From: an uncultured Saprospiraceae bacterium
GTDB lineage: Bacteria; Bacteroidota; Bacteroidia; Chitinophagales; Saprospiraceae
Direction of reading: 5' to 3'
NCBI GenBank assembly: GCA_938015415.1
Contig: CALLPK010000035.1
Span: 1-42,365 of the forward strand
Length of the DNA: 42,365 nucleotides
Shown here: positions 16,694-24,709 of the stretch, piece after piece
Layout of the letters: every line of letters begins with the position of its first letter
How positions within the stretch are numbered: the stretch's first letter is position 1
The notes under the pieces: generated by a model
What the model was told of the DNA's origin: nothing
Seen by the model: the letters and a program-made list of their open reading frames with translations, nothing else
Database searches by the model: none
Program-made: the position numbers and the translations under genes

Positions 16694-18127
16694 ATGCCAT
16701 ACGAAAAATACGAAACGGTTATCGGTCTGGAAGTTCATATACAGCTTGCCACAAAATCAAAGGCTTTTTGTGGAGATGAGAACAAATTTGCCGGAGCCCC
16801 CAACACGCAAATCTCCCCCATTTCTCTAGCCCACCCCGGTACGCTGCCCCGACTCAACGAACGACAAGTAGCCTACGCCGTACAACTTGGACTGGCGCTG
16901 GGTTGCCGGATTAATCCGCTCAACCGTTTTGATCGTAAAAATTATTTTTATGCTGATCTTCCCAAGGGTTACCAAATCACACAACAGGACGAGCCGGTTT
17001 GCATTGGTGGCGCCATGGAGGTCATCACACCGGATTACACCCGCAACATCCGCATTCACCACATCCACATGGAAGAGGATGCCGGAAAATCTACGCACGA
17101 TGCCTATCCTGATTATACGGTAGTTGACCTGAATCGAGCGGGCGTACCGCTGCTGGAATTAGTCACCGAACCGGATTTCCGCTCGGCGGAAGAAGTGGAT
17201 ATTTTTATGAATTCGATGCGCCAACTCGTACGCTATCTGGAAATTTCTGACGGGAACATGGAAGAAGGAAGTATGCGTTGTGATTGCAATATTTCGGTAC
17301 GACTTAAAGGCAGCGAGACCTTTGGAAATCGTTGTGAAATCAAAAATGTCAACTCAATGCGGTTCGCCCGCCGAGCGATCAAATACGAAGTAAAAAGACA
17401 AATTGATTTACTCGAAAGCGGTGGTGAAGTGCTACAACAGACCTTAAATTTTGATCCGGTTTCCGGAAAAACTTCTCCCTTACGATCTAAAGAAGACGCG
17501 CACGATTACCGCTACTTTCCCGATCCGGATTTACCTCCGGTGGCTTTATCGGAAGATTATATTGATAAAATTCGACAACAGCAACCACCATTACCGTGGG
17601 TTTTAAAACAAAAATTTCAAACGGAATATGGACTGTCAGAATACGATGCCCGATTGCTCACGGAACATAAAAAAGAGGCACTGCTCTTTATGGAATGTGC
17701 CCAGTCTTCTCCCTATCACAAGCAATTGGCAAATGTATTTAACAATCAAATGAAGGCGTATCAGAAAGAGTTCCCTGATACCGTTTTTATAAAAGAGCAA
17801 CTCATTGAGTTTGTCGAACTAACCGCTACTAATCAGGTCAACAGTACCGTAGCTAACCAGCAATTATTTCCTGCTATGGCAACTACCCCGGACAAATCGG
17901 TCAAAATGCTGGCGAAAGAAATGAACCTTTTTCAGTCGGATGACGGTGATTTTTTAGATGGTTTAATTGAGGAAGTACTGGCGAAAAATCCGGATAAAGT
18001 CAAAGCTTATCAAAACGGAAAAAAGAATCTATTGCAGATGTTTATGGGGCAGGTGATGCGCAATGCGAAAGGGAAAGCAGATCCAAAAAAATTGCAGGAG
18101 TTGCTACGGAAACACCTGGAAAAATAG
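16694..18127 (+). CDS. gatB: Aspartyl/glutamyl-tRNA(Asn/Gln) amidotransferase subunit B
   Basis: GatB is the kinase/amidation subunit of the GatCAB complex, which turns Glu-tRNA(Gln) and/or Asp-tRNA(Asn) into the correct amidated forms in the cytosol. The 477-residue length is normal. Visible family signatures are YETVIGLEVHIQLATKSKAFCG near the N terminus, LAHPGTLP, the ARKNYFYPDLPKGYQITQ-like segment (here DRKNYFYADLPKGYQITQQ), and SKEDAHDYRYFPDPDLPP. The GatB/YqeY tail is at the C terminus. I chose the ATG at 16694; the frame extends to a GTG at 16640, but the 18 extra residues are hydrophobic and not of the family. gatA and gatC are not in the window, so the complex is encoded at scattered loci. 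Confidence 0.97.
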   Translation: MPYEKYETVIGLEVHIQLATKSKAFCGDENKFAGAPNTQISPISLAHPGTLPRLNERQVAYAVQLGLALGCRINPLNRFDRKNYFYADLPKGYQITQQDEPVCIGGAMEVITPDYTRNIRIHHIHMEEDAGKSTHDAYPDYTVVDLNRAGVPLLELVTEPDFRSAEEVDIFMNSMRQLVRYLEISDGNMEEGSMRCDCNISVRLKGSETFGNRCEIKNVNSMRFARRAIKYEVKRQIDLLESGGEVLQQTLNFDPVSGKTSPLRSKEDAHDYRYFPDPDLPPVALSEDYIDKIRQQQPPLPWVLKQKFQTEYGLSEYDARLLTEHKKEALLFMECAQSSPYHKQLANVFNNQMKAYQKEFPDTVFIKEQLIEFVELTATNQVNSTVANQQLFPAMATTPDKSVKMLAKEMNLFQSDDGDFLDGLIEEVLAKNPDKVKAYQNGKKNLLQMFMGQVMRNAKGKADPKKLQELLRKHLEK

Positions 18128-18164
18128 CGAAAAGATCTGAGTTTTTATTCTCCTACAGATTCCG

Positions 18165-18172
18165 TAACTTTG
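18165..18172 (+). promoter_or_regulatory. Candidate -7 element of the MerR-type gene
   Basis: TAACTTTG matches TAnnTTTG and lies 44 nt before the ATG at 18216. The expected upstream TTTG is only a T-rich tract (about 18141-18147), so the promoter is tentative. Confidence 0.4.
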
Positions 18173-18215
18173 AACTACTATAACGTTAATATTTTTTAAT
18201 AGAAATCCGCTTATT

Positions 18216-18551
18216 ATGTCCATGCAAGACGACGAGATTACTAAATTATACTACTCCATTGGGGAGGTTTCCGAGATGTTTGACGTATCAAAATCACTGA
18301 TCCGTTTTTGGGAATCAGAGTTTGATATCCTGAAACCGCATAAAAATAGTAAAGGAGATCGTCGTTTTACACAAAAAAATCTGGACCAGTTTAAAATCAT
18401 TTATCACCTGGTAAAAGAAAGAGGTTTCACACTCGAAGGCGCAAAAAAAGAAATTAAAAATAACAAGGATAGTTTGATTAAGAAAAATGAAATGCTAAAG
18501 TCTTTGACGAATATTAAGGGCTTTTTAGAGAAGTTGAAGGGGGATTTGTAG
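18216..18551 (+). CDS. MerR family transcriptional regulator
   Basis: A 111-residue DNA-binding protein. The MerR helix-turn-helix and wing cover residues 11-75 (YYSIGEVSEMFDVSKSLIRFWESEFDILKPHKNSKGDRRFTQKNLDQFKIIYHLV). The remaining 35 residues are a lysine-rich helix that should form the dimer coiled coil. There is no C-terminal effector domain and no metal-binding cysteine, so it is not a metal sensor. It belongs to the short MerR group common in Bacteroidota near the M23 peptidase and alaS genes, with no known ligand. Its stop codon is followed within 2 nt by an AATATTGAAT-type repeat. Confidence 0.9.
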   Translation: MSMQDDEITKLYYSIGEVSEMFDVSKSLIRFWESEFDILKPHKNSKGDRRFTQKNLDQFKIIYHLVKERGFTLEGAKKEIKNNKDSLIKKNEMLKSLTNIKGFLEKLKGDL

Positions 18552-18868
18552 AAGAATATTGAATCTCCAATATTGATTACTGAATATTGATTTTTAAGCT
18601 CGTTGCCAGACCGCAACACACCTTTTAAAAGACTGACTATAAACTATTTAGGATCACTAATTTTGCTGATTTTTTAGGCAAAAAAAACTTACCCAGTCAA
18701 TAATTCATTTATTCCAGGGTTTTATTCTTTTCTGTTCATTTTTTTTGCAAAAAAACGAAACAAAGCGAGTCCAATCGAGATTCAAACCTTTAAAAAAATA
18801 ATTTCATCTCCCGCAGACAGGTTTAAAATCAATATTGAAAATTGAATATTCGTTATTCAACATTCTTT
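18552..18868. repeat. Paired AATATTGAAT-family repeats between MerR and ykgJ genes
   Basis: Copy one (about 18553-18598, plus strand) reads AAGAATATTGAATCTCC and continues to GAATATTGATTTTTAAGC. Copy two lies on the minus strand at about 18822-18868, begins AAGAATGTTGAATAACG and ends CAATATTGATTTTAAAC. Aligned, the two share most positions over about 47 nt. Copy one starts 1-2 nt after the MerR stop codon; copy two contains the ykgJ stop codon. The 220 nt between them is AT-rich with no gene. Confidence 0.8.
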
Positions 18869-19363
18869 AATCAATTCTTCAAACCGTTCTAAAATATGAA
18901 ATACCGCTGGACAGTGCCTGGCATTGACCAGATGCAGGTCCAGTTGTTGTACAAACTGAGCGGCGTGGGTATGTGGATATTCGCGGCAGGCGCGGGGTCG
19001 ATTTTCGTAGATCTGACAAGTATGATCCGTATTTAAAAAAGGGCAAGGCGTAGATTTCATAACCGTATCACCGTCTTCATCCTGGCGGGTAAATTCGTCC
19101 TTAAAATCCGCTGTTTTCATCCCCAGATGTTTAGCAATCCGCTTAATGTCCGTGCGGTTGAGCTGAGGAGGAATGCTGGTACAACAATTGGCACAATCCA
19201 GACAATCGTATTTTTCAAAAGTATTCTGATGTACATCGTCCGCTAGTTCCGTAATCGCTCTGGCAGGCTTCTTTTTTAGTTGCCCCACCAACTTTTTATA
19301 TTCCTTGCGACGCCCCTTTTCCTGCCCTTTCCAGTCTTTTATCCAATCCGCGTTTTTGTTCAT
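18857..19363 (-). CDS. YkgJ family cysteine cluster protein
   Basis: A 168-residue cytosolic protein of the YkgJ (zinc/iron-chelating) family; function is not established. The cysteines are C54-x2-C57-x2-C60-C61 followed by C107, C116 and C126, in the family contexts DCANCC, CPFL, CQIYENRP and RACREYP. The first 40 residues are lysine-rich and lie outside the core domain. Its ATG overlaps the stop codon of the ABC ATPase gene by 4 nt (ATGA), which indicates translational coupling in the lpxC/fabZ-lpxA-ABC-ykgJ run. The last codons and the TGA stop lie within an AATATTGAAT-type repeat. Confidence 0.88.
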   Translation of the reverse strand: MNKNADWIKDWKGQEKGRRKEYKKLVGQLKKKPARAITELADDVHQNTFEKYDCLDCANCCTSIPPQLNRTDIKRIAKHLGMKTADFKDEFTRQDEDGDTVMKSTPCPFLNTDHTCQIYENRPRACREYPHTHAAQFVQQLDLHLVNARHCPAVFHILERFEELIKEC

Positions 19364-19995
19364 TTTTTAAAATCCATAATATTAAGAAAATGATCACAAC
19401 GCTGATAATCTGCTTCCACGTTTGAGGCAATAATCAACAACCGATCATCGCAATAATCGTTTAACAATTGCTGGTACCAGTCCATTCCCTGCTGATCGAG
19501 ATTGGTGGTTGGTTCGTCCAATAACAATATATCTGTTTGACTAACAATTGCGAGTGCAAGCTTTAGGCGCTGTTTCATTCCACTGGAAAAAAACTTTATT
19601 TCTTTATTGGTTGATTTTTGAAAACCAAGCAATCCGATTAGTTTTTCGGTATGGATACCAGCCTGTAAAGGTTTAAATTTTTGGTGAAAATCAATGGCCT
19701 CTTTGAGGGTGAATTCCTCAATTAAATCAATGTAGGGCGCCGCGTAAGCAACGTGTTGATAGACCTCTTCAATCTCTAAGTTTTTATTGTCGCGGGTAAA
19801 AGATATTTTACCTTTGGAAGGCGTAAGATGCCCCGATAAAATTTTCAGGAAGGTAGATTTCCCCGTACCGTTGTTCCCTAAAATAGCATAACGATATTGG
19901 GACTGAAAGTGATAATTGATCTCTCTAAATATCCATTCAAAACGATACCGCTTAGCAACTTCACGCAGTTCGATTTCCATTTGCGCGATTGCCAT
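19360..19995 (-). CDS. ABC transporter ATP-binding protein
   Basis: A 211-residue ABC ATPase subunit. Walker A is GNNGTGKST at 40-48, the signature is FSSGMKQRL at 136-144, and Walker B is ILLLDEP at 156-162. The Q-loop region lies near residues 80-90. The usual H-loop histidine is replaced by asparagine (ASN at 190-192), which should weaken or change hydrolysis. No permease gene is adjacent, so the partner is unknown. Being locked between lpxA and ykgJ suggests an envelope-related job, but this is inference. The ATG at 19995 is used here. A second in-frame ATG at 19980 is equally possible and would remove five residues. Either start lies inside the end of lpxA. Confidence 0.85.
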   Translation of the reverse strand: MAIAQMEIELREVAKRYRFEWIFREINYHFQSQYRYAILGNNGTGKSTFLKILSGHLTPSKGKISFTRDNKNLEIEEVYQHVAYAAPYIDLIEEFTLKEAIDFHQKFKPLQAGIHTEKLIGLLGFQKSTNKEIKFFSSGMKQRLKLALAIVSQTDILLLDEPTTNLDQQGMDWYQQLLNDYCDDRLLIIASNVEADYQRCDHFLNIMDFKK

Positions 19996-20773
19996 TTACG
20001 TGTCGAAGACCGATGATCCCCCGATCAGCCTCCTTGATAAAAGAAATAATCATATCCCGTTCCGGGGTAGAATGAGGACTGGCCATAATTTTTTCCATCG
20101 CCTGACTGGTATTATATCCTTTCATGTATAAAGTCCGGTAAACCGCCTGAATATCATGGATTTGATCATTGCTGAATTTATGGCGCCGCAATCCGATAGA
20201 ATTGACTCCTACGTAAGAAAGCGGCTCCCGCGCCGCCTTGATAAAGGGCGGAATATCTTTTCGAACCAAAGAGCCTCCACCGACCATGACGTGGGTTCCA
20301 ATTTTTACAAATTGATGAACGGCACAAAGTCCTCCTACGATGGATTTATCACCGATGGTAATGTGTCCGGCCAGGTTGACACAATTAGCTAAAATACAAC
20401 GCTCACCGATCACACAATCGTGCGCTACGTGGACGTAAGCCATGATCAGACAGTGATCACCAATGCGGGTTTCCAGATTCGAAGCAGTTCCCCGGTTGAG
20501 CGTACAATATTCGCGAATGATCACATTATTCCCGATAATCAACTTAGAGTCTTCGTCCTTAAATTTAAGATCCTGAGGAATAGAACCCAGGATCGCTCCG
20601 GGAAAGACTTTACAATTGTTTCCCAGTCGCGTACCATTAAGAATACAGACATTTGGACCGATTTCGCAGTTATCGCCAATCTCGACATCCGCTTCGATGG
20701 TGACGAAGGGTCCAAGCTTAACGTTATTCCCGATTTTAGCATTGGGATGTATATGCCTTAGTGCGCTATTCAT
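19961..20773 (-). CDS. lpxA: Acyl-ACP--UDP-N-acetylglucosamine O-acyltransferase
   Basis: LpxA carries out the first step of lipid A synthesis in the cytosol, moving a 3-hydroxyacyl chain from ACP to O-3 of UDP-GlcNAc. The left-handed beta-helix hexapeptide repeats fill residues 5-190, with the catalytic histidine H118 in VHVAHDCVIG and the familiar NRGT segment at 93-96. The helical C terminus follows from about 195. At 270 residues it is slightly longer than the usual 255-262. The excess is a tail ending NGNRANGNRTA, encoded by a small tandem duplication. Its ATG overlaps the end of lpxC/fabZ by 8 nt and its end overlaps the ABC gene by up to 35 nt. Confidence 0.95.
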   Translation of the reverse strand: MNSALRHIHPNAKIGNNVKLGPFVTIEADVEIGDNCEIGPNVCILNGTRLGNNCKVFPGAILGSIPQDLKFKDEDSKLIIGNNVIIREYCTLNRGTASNLETRIGDHCLIMAYVHVAHDCVIGERCILANCVNLAGHITIGDKSIVGGLCAVHQFVKIGTHVMVGGGSLVRKDIPPFIKAAREPLSYVGVNSIGLRRHKFSNDQIHDIQAVYRTLYMKGYNTSQAMEKIMASPHSTPERDMIISFIKEADRGIIGLRHVNGNRANGNRTA

Positions 20774-22163
20774 CTTCTTTTTTTCTAATAATTTGAGCAG
20801 TTAATTCCCCTTCAGAAACAATTTTATTTCCGACGTAAGTCGTACCCTGCATATGAACAATTCCCCTTCGAATGGGTGTTAATAATTCTAATTTAAGAAT
20901 CATGGTGTCTCCCGGTACCACTTTATTTTTAAATTTACAATTATCAATTTTCAAAAAGTAAGTATCCCATTTAGTTGGGTCATCCACATTAAAGAGGGCC
21001 AGAATTCCGCCTGTTTGAGCCAGTGCCTCCATTTGTAAAACACCTGGAAAGACCGGATTATCCGGAAAGTGTCCCTGAAAAAAGCTTTCGTTGAAAGTTA
21101 CATTTTTTATTCCCACCACGTGTTGTTCCGAAAGTTCAATTATTTTATCCACCAATACAAATGGATGACGATGGGGAATATATTTTTGAATATCCTGTAC
21201 GGTGTATAACGGCTCCGCATCCGGATCGTATTTGGGTTTCCCCCGCAGTTTTCGCTGTTCCTGCCATCTTTTTTTTAGAATTTTGGCAAATTCTACGTTG
21301 GCCGTATGTCCTGGCTTAGTAGCAACAATTTTTCCTTTTATCGCCTTTCCCACCAATGCTAAATCTCCAACTACATCAAGTAATTTATGCCGAGCCGGTT
21401 CATTTTCGAAGTGAAGATCCAACGTATTCAGAATACCTTCCTTTTCTACTTTAATACTTGGTTTTTTAAGTCGCTTGGCCAATGCATCGAGATCTGACTG
21501 TTCCATCACTCTATCCACTATAACGATAGCATTGTCTAAATCGCCGCCTTTGATCAAATCCTGATTAAGCAAATGCTCTAATTCGTGCAAAAAAACGAAG
21601 GTACGACAAGGAGCGATCTCTTTTTCATAATCGTCAAATGATTCCATGGAGGCGTATTGGTGACCCAGTACCTGCGAATTAAAATCGATCATGGTCGTCA
21701 CTTGATAATCATCGGCTGGCAATGCTAGTAACTCTGTTCCAGTAATTTCATCCCGGTAAGCGATCGGTTCAGTCACTTCAAAATATTCTCTTTGTGCCTC
21801 TTGTTCTACCGTTCCTACTTTGGCAATACCTTTGACAAAAGCTGCTGCACTACCATCCATTATGGGTGATTCCGGCCCGTCAATTTCGATCAGTACATTG
21901 TCCAAATCCATACCACGTAGGGCAGAAAGTACGTGTTCTACCGTACCAATTTGCACTTTTTCCGTTCCTAATGTGGTTCCCCGATTGGTAGAAATTACCT
22001 TATTAACATCCGCACTGATCACAGGAGCCTCGTCCAGATCAATGCGTTGAAATTTATATCCATGATTAACCGGAGCGGGCTTAAAGGTCATTTTCACGGC
22101 TTTTCCAGTGTGTAACCCTACTCCATTAACCGTAAATTCCTCCCGTAATGTATGTTGCTTCAT
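20766..22163 (-). CDS. lpxC/fabZ: Bifunctional UDP-3-O-acyl-GlcNAc deacetylase / 3-hydroxyacyl-ACP dehydratase
   Basis: A fusion of LpxC, the committed zinc deacetylase of lipid A synthesis, and FabZ, the fatty acid dehydratase, 465 residues. The LpxC part covers residues 1-305 with zinc ligands H77 (VEHVLSAL), H259 and D263 (HKLLD), and the general-acid type histidine H285. A linker of about 20 residues leads to FabZ at 322-465 with HRHPFVLVD and catalytic H365 (QGHFP) and E379 (LQMEA). The fusion is characteristic of Bacteroidota and places both users of 3-hydroxyacyl-ACP on one chain. A good promoter lies just upstream. It overlaps lpxA by 8 nt. Confidence 0.97.
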   Translation of the reverse strand: MKQHTLREEFTVNGVGLHTGKAVKMTFKPAPVNHGYKFQRIDLDEAPVISADVNKVISTNRGTTLGTEKVQIGTVEHVLSALRGMDLDNVLIEIDGPESPIMDGSAAAFVKGIAKVGTVEQEAQREYFEVTEPIAYRDEITGTELLALPADDYQVTTMIDFNSQVLGHQYASMESFDDYEKEIAPCRTFVFLHELEHLLNQDLIKGGDLDNAIVIVDRVMEQSDLDALAKRLKKPSIKVEKEGILNTLDLHFENEPARHKLLDVVGDLALVGKAIKGKIVATKPGHTANVEFAKILKKRWQEQRKLRGKPKYDPDAEPLYTVQDIQKYIPHRHPFVLVDKIIELSEQHVVGIKNVTFNESFFQGHFPDNPVFPGVLQMEALAQTGGILALFNVDDPTKWDTYFLKIDNCKFKNKVVPGDTMILKLELLTPIRRGIVHMQGTTYVGNKIVSEGELTAQIIRKKEDE

Positions 22164-22196
22164 AAAGTGTTAATCTGTCTAAAATCAAAAATCCCC

Positions 22197-22230
22197 CAAA
22201 GATAATGGTTTTGGCTAGGCTTTTGGCAAA
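22197..22230 (-). promoter_or_regulatory. Candidate promoter of the lpxC/fabZ operon
   Basis: On the minus strand TTTG (22230-22227) is followed after 22 nt by TATCTTTG (22204-22197), an exact match to TAnnTTTG. Transcription would start near 22190, giving a leader of about 27 nt before the ATG at 22163. This suggests lpxC/fabZ-lpxA-ABC-ykgJ has its own promoter apart from lpxD. Confidence 0.55.
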
Positions 22231-22302
22231 ATCTGGTGCCTATTTTTAAATAGACTCCTTATAATTTGGCGATCTAGGGGAAGTAACATTAACAAATTAA
22301 TT

Positions 22303-23361
22303 TTACGCTACATCATTTCCCGAAATCTCCCCTTTAAGTTGCGCGATTTCTCGCTCTAATGCCCGAATTTGACGATTAATTGCTGGTAATTGCTTAAAAA
22401 CAGCATAAGCCTTTAAATAATCTCCATAAGGCAAAGCAGGAGAGCCGTAAACCGCTTTCCCTGGTTCTGTAATCGAAGCTGCTACGCCACTTTGCGCCTG
22501 CACTTTGCTACCATCTGCCACTTTTATATGCCCGACAAAGCCAGCCTGACCGCCAATCAGACAGTTTTTACCAATCTTGGTACTTCCGGCGATCCCGGCC
22601 TGTGCTGCAATGGCCGTATTTTCCCCTATCTCTACATTATGTGCCACCTGAATTAAATTATCTAGCTTCACACCTGTTTTGAGTACCGTACTGCCCATCG
22701 TCGCACGGTCAATTACCGTGTTAGCCCCTATTTCTACGTTATTTTCTAAAATAACATTACCAATCTGCGGAATTTTCTTAAAATTTCCGTCCTTATCAGG
22801 TAAAAATCCAAAGCCATCAGATCCGATAATCACGTTGGCATGTAAAATACAATGATCCCCTATCTCACAACCATGATAAATCTTCACTCCGGGGTATAAA
22901 ATGACATTTTTACCAATTTTTACATCTTTCCCAATATAAACCTGTGGATAAACGATGGTATCGGCGCCAATCGAAACACCAGATTCAATGACGGAATAAA
23001 TTCCAATGGAAGTATTCTCTCCCAATTTTACATCTTCGTGGATGGCCGCCTGAGTAGCTACTCCAGCGGCAGGTTGGTGTTCCTGACTGAATTTTTCGAG
23101 TAAAAAGGTAATGGCAGCGTATACATTTTCCACCCGAATTAAGGTGGCATTTATGGGATGGCTAGGCTGGAAATTTTTAGAGACTAACAAGATAGAAGCC
23201 TGGGTTTGATAGGCATAAGATTCGTATTTGGGATTGGCTAAAAAACTGATGGTTCCGGGCGTTCCCTCCTCGATCTTACTTGGTGCACTCACGGTAACGG
23301 TGGGGTCTCCTTCCACAGTTCCGTCCAGTAGCTGGCTCAGTTCGGTTGCTGAAATCTGCAT
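22303..23361 (-). CDS. lpxD: UDP-3-O-(3-hydroxyacyl)glucosamine N-acyltransferase
   Basis: LpxD adds the second, N-linked 3-hydroxyacyl chain in lipid A synthesis. The 352-residue length is normal. The uridine-binding N-terminal domain covers residues 1-100 (with [14 protein letters not shown] at 38-51). The left-handed beta-helix runs from about 105 to 315 with the catalytic histidine H241 in [10 protein letters not shown]. The C-terminal helix ([24 protein letters not shown]) is the ACP-binding type. It precedes lpxC/fabZ by 139 nt on the same strand, so the pathway steps LpxA, LpxC and LpxD are encoded together. The next steps (lpxH, lpxB, lpxK) are not in the window. Confidence 0.96.
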   Translation of the reverse strand: MQISATELSQLLDGTVEGDPTVTVSAPSKIEEGTPGTISFLANPKYESYAYQTQASILLVSKNFQPSHPINATLIRVENVYAAITFLLEKFSQEHQPAAGVATQAAIHEDVKLGENTSIGIYSVIESGVSIGADTIVYPQVYIGKDVKIGKNVILYPGVKIYHGCEIGDHCILHANVIIGSDGFGFLPDKDGNFKKIPQIGNVILENNVEIGANTVIDRATMGSTVLKTGVKLDNLIQVAHNVEIGENTAIAAQAGIAGSTKIGKNCLIGGQAGFVGHIKVADGSKVQAQSGVAASITEPGKAVYGSPALPYGDYLKAYAVFKQLPAINRQIRALEREIAQLKGEISGNDVA

Positions 23362-23432
23362 TGTCTAGGCGTAATTTTACCAATGCCTTTATTTTATTTT
23401 GGAAATAGAATAAAAGACCATCGGATCGTTTC

Positions 23433-23448
23433 ACAGCTTTAAAGCTGT
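23433..23448. promoter_or_regulatory. 16-bp perfect palindrome between divergent lpxD and hemC
   Basis: ACAGCTTTAAAGCTGT is a perfect dyad, 72 nt upstream of lpxD and about 210 nt upstream of hemC. It has the size of a dimer binding site, but no regulator or second copy is known here. A weaker dyad TTTAAGC-GT-GCTTAAA lies at 23523-23538 in the same region. Confidence 0.35.
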
Positions 23449-23574
23449 TCAAATGTGGTTCTCGTTTTGCCAGGCAGCACGCCTAACGGTAATTATAACG
23501 TAAAAATTGTTTCTCAAGGTATTTTAAGCGTGCTTAAAGTTTAAACAACTTCTTTATACTCCTTCGTAATTGTC

Positions 23575-23582
23575 TATCTTTG
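23575..23582 (+). promoter_or_regulatory. Candidate -7 element of the hemC transcript
   Basis: TATCTTTG followed by CA matches the Bacteroidota TAnnTTTG element exactly. No clear TTTG was found at the proper distance upstream. Transcription would begin near 23588, about 70 nt before the hemC TTG start. Confidence 0.45.
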
Positions 23583-23657
23583 CAGCCACCTAAAAGTGTG
23601 TAATTCCAGGCATTTATTATGTTGATCAGAAAATTACTAAAAAAACAAACATAAAAA

Positions 23658-24563
23658 TTGGAGGCAAAAGTACAAAATATCCGGATTGGAACCAGGGGAA
23701 GTAAATTGGCCTTATGGCAGGCAAATTTTACCAAAGAAGCACTCGCCGGAATTGGAGTAGATAGTGAACTGGTAATCATCAAAACACAGGGTGATAAAAT
23801 ACAGCATCTTGGATTTGATAAACTGGAAGGTAAAGGCTTTTTTACCAAAGAAATTGAAGATTCTCTGCTTAGGGGGGATATTGACATGGCAGTACATTCT
23901 ATGAAAGATTTGCCAACCCAAGCTCCCGAAGGTCTGGCCATTACGGCCGTTTCTTACCGTGCTGACCCCGCCGACTGGTTGGTAATGACCAAAGAGAATG
24001 CCGATCAGACTCAGATGTTTAACCTAAAAGAAAATCCCATAGTTGGGACTTCGTCCGCCCGACGGAAGGCACAGTTCAACCATTTCCGGCCGGATGTGAC
24101 TTTAAAAGATATTCGGGGTAATGTCCCAACTCGACTGGAAAAACTCAGGCAAGGAGATTTTGACGCCATCTTATTAGCGGCAGCCGGACTGGAACGACTC
24201 GAAATGGACTTATCCGATTTTGTGATTTATAAAATGAATCCAAAAGAGTTTGTTCCGGCTCCCGCGCAAGGTGTACTCGCCTGGCAGACCAATCGGGCCG
24301 ATCGGCCTACCCGACAAATATTAAAGCAATTACATCATCCCGAAGTTTCTGCCGCCACGAATATAGAACGTACCGTACTGAAAATGGCAGAAGGAGGTTG
24401 TCACATGCCACTCGGCGTTTATTGTCGACAGGATGCCAACTTGCACTTCCACGTCTGGGCCGCCAAGGCGGTGACCTGGGATGGACCGGTCAAACAGGTT
24501 AGGATGTCCAGTAGTACTTCGGCGGGACTGGCGGAGAAGGTGCACCGGGCATTGCAGGAATAA
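23658..24563 (+). CDS. hemC: Hydroxymethylbilane synthase (porphobilinogen deaminase)
   Basis: HemC joins four porphobilinogen molecules into hydroxymethylbilane in tetrapyrrole synthesis. The 301-residue length is normal. The start IRIGTRGSKLALWQAN (residues 8-23), the catalytic aspartate D84 (VHSMKDLP), the substrate-binding arginine segments (GTSSARRKAQF at 130-140, IRGNVPTRL at 152-160) and the dipyrromethane-binding cysteine C248 (EGGCHMPLG) are all present. The start is TTG: an in-frame TAA lies one codon upstream (23652-23654), and no ATG or GTG occurs between it and the conserved N terminus. It is in the same direction as hemD but separated by two other genes. Confidence 0.95.
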   Translation: MEAKVQNIRIGTRGSKLALWQANFTKEALAGIGVDSELVIIKTQGDKIQHLGFDKLEGKGFFTKEIEDSLLRGDIDMAVHSMKDLPTQAPEGLAITAVSYRADPADWLVMTKENADQTQMFNLKENPIVGTSSARRKAQFNHFRPDVTLKDIRGNVPTRLEKLRQGDFDAILLAAAGLERLEMDLSDFVIYKMNPKEFVPAPAQGVLAWQTNRADRPTRQILKQLHHPEVSAATNIERTVLKMAEGGCHMPLGVYCRQDANLHFHVWAAKAVTWDGPVKQVRMSSSTSAGLAEKVHRALQE

Positions 24564-24709
24564 GTAGACCACCATAGCAACTTCAATAGCAAAACAAACT
24601 TAAGCTCAAAGAGCAACTTCAATTTTTTCTATAACGCATTTGCCAAAAGGCGTCAAGAAAATATATTTAAAGGAAAGCCTACCGGCCAACCAGCTAATAA
24701 AGAAAAAAC

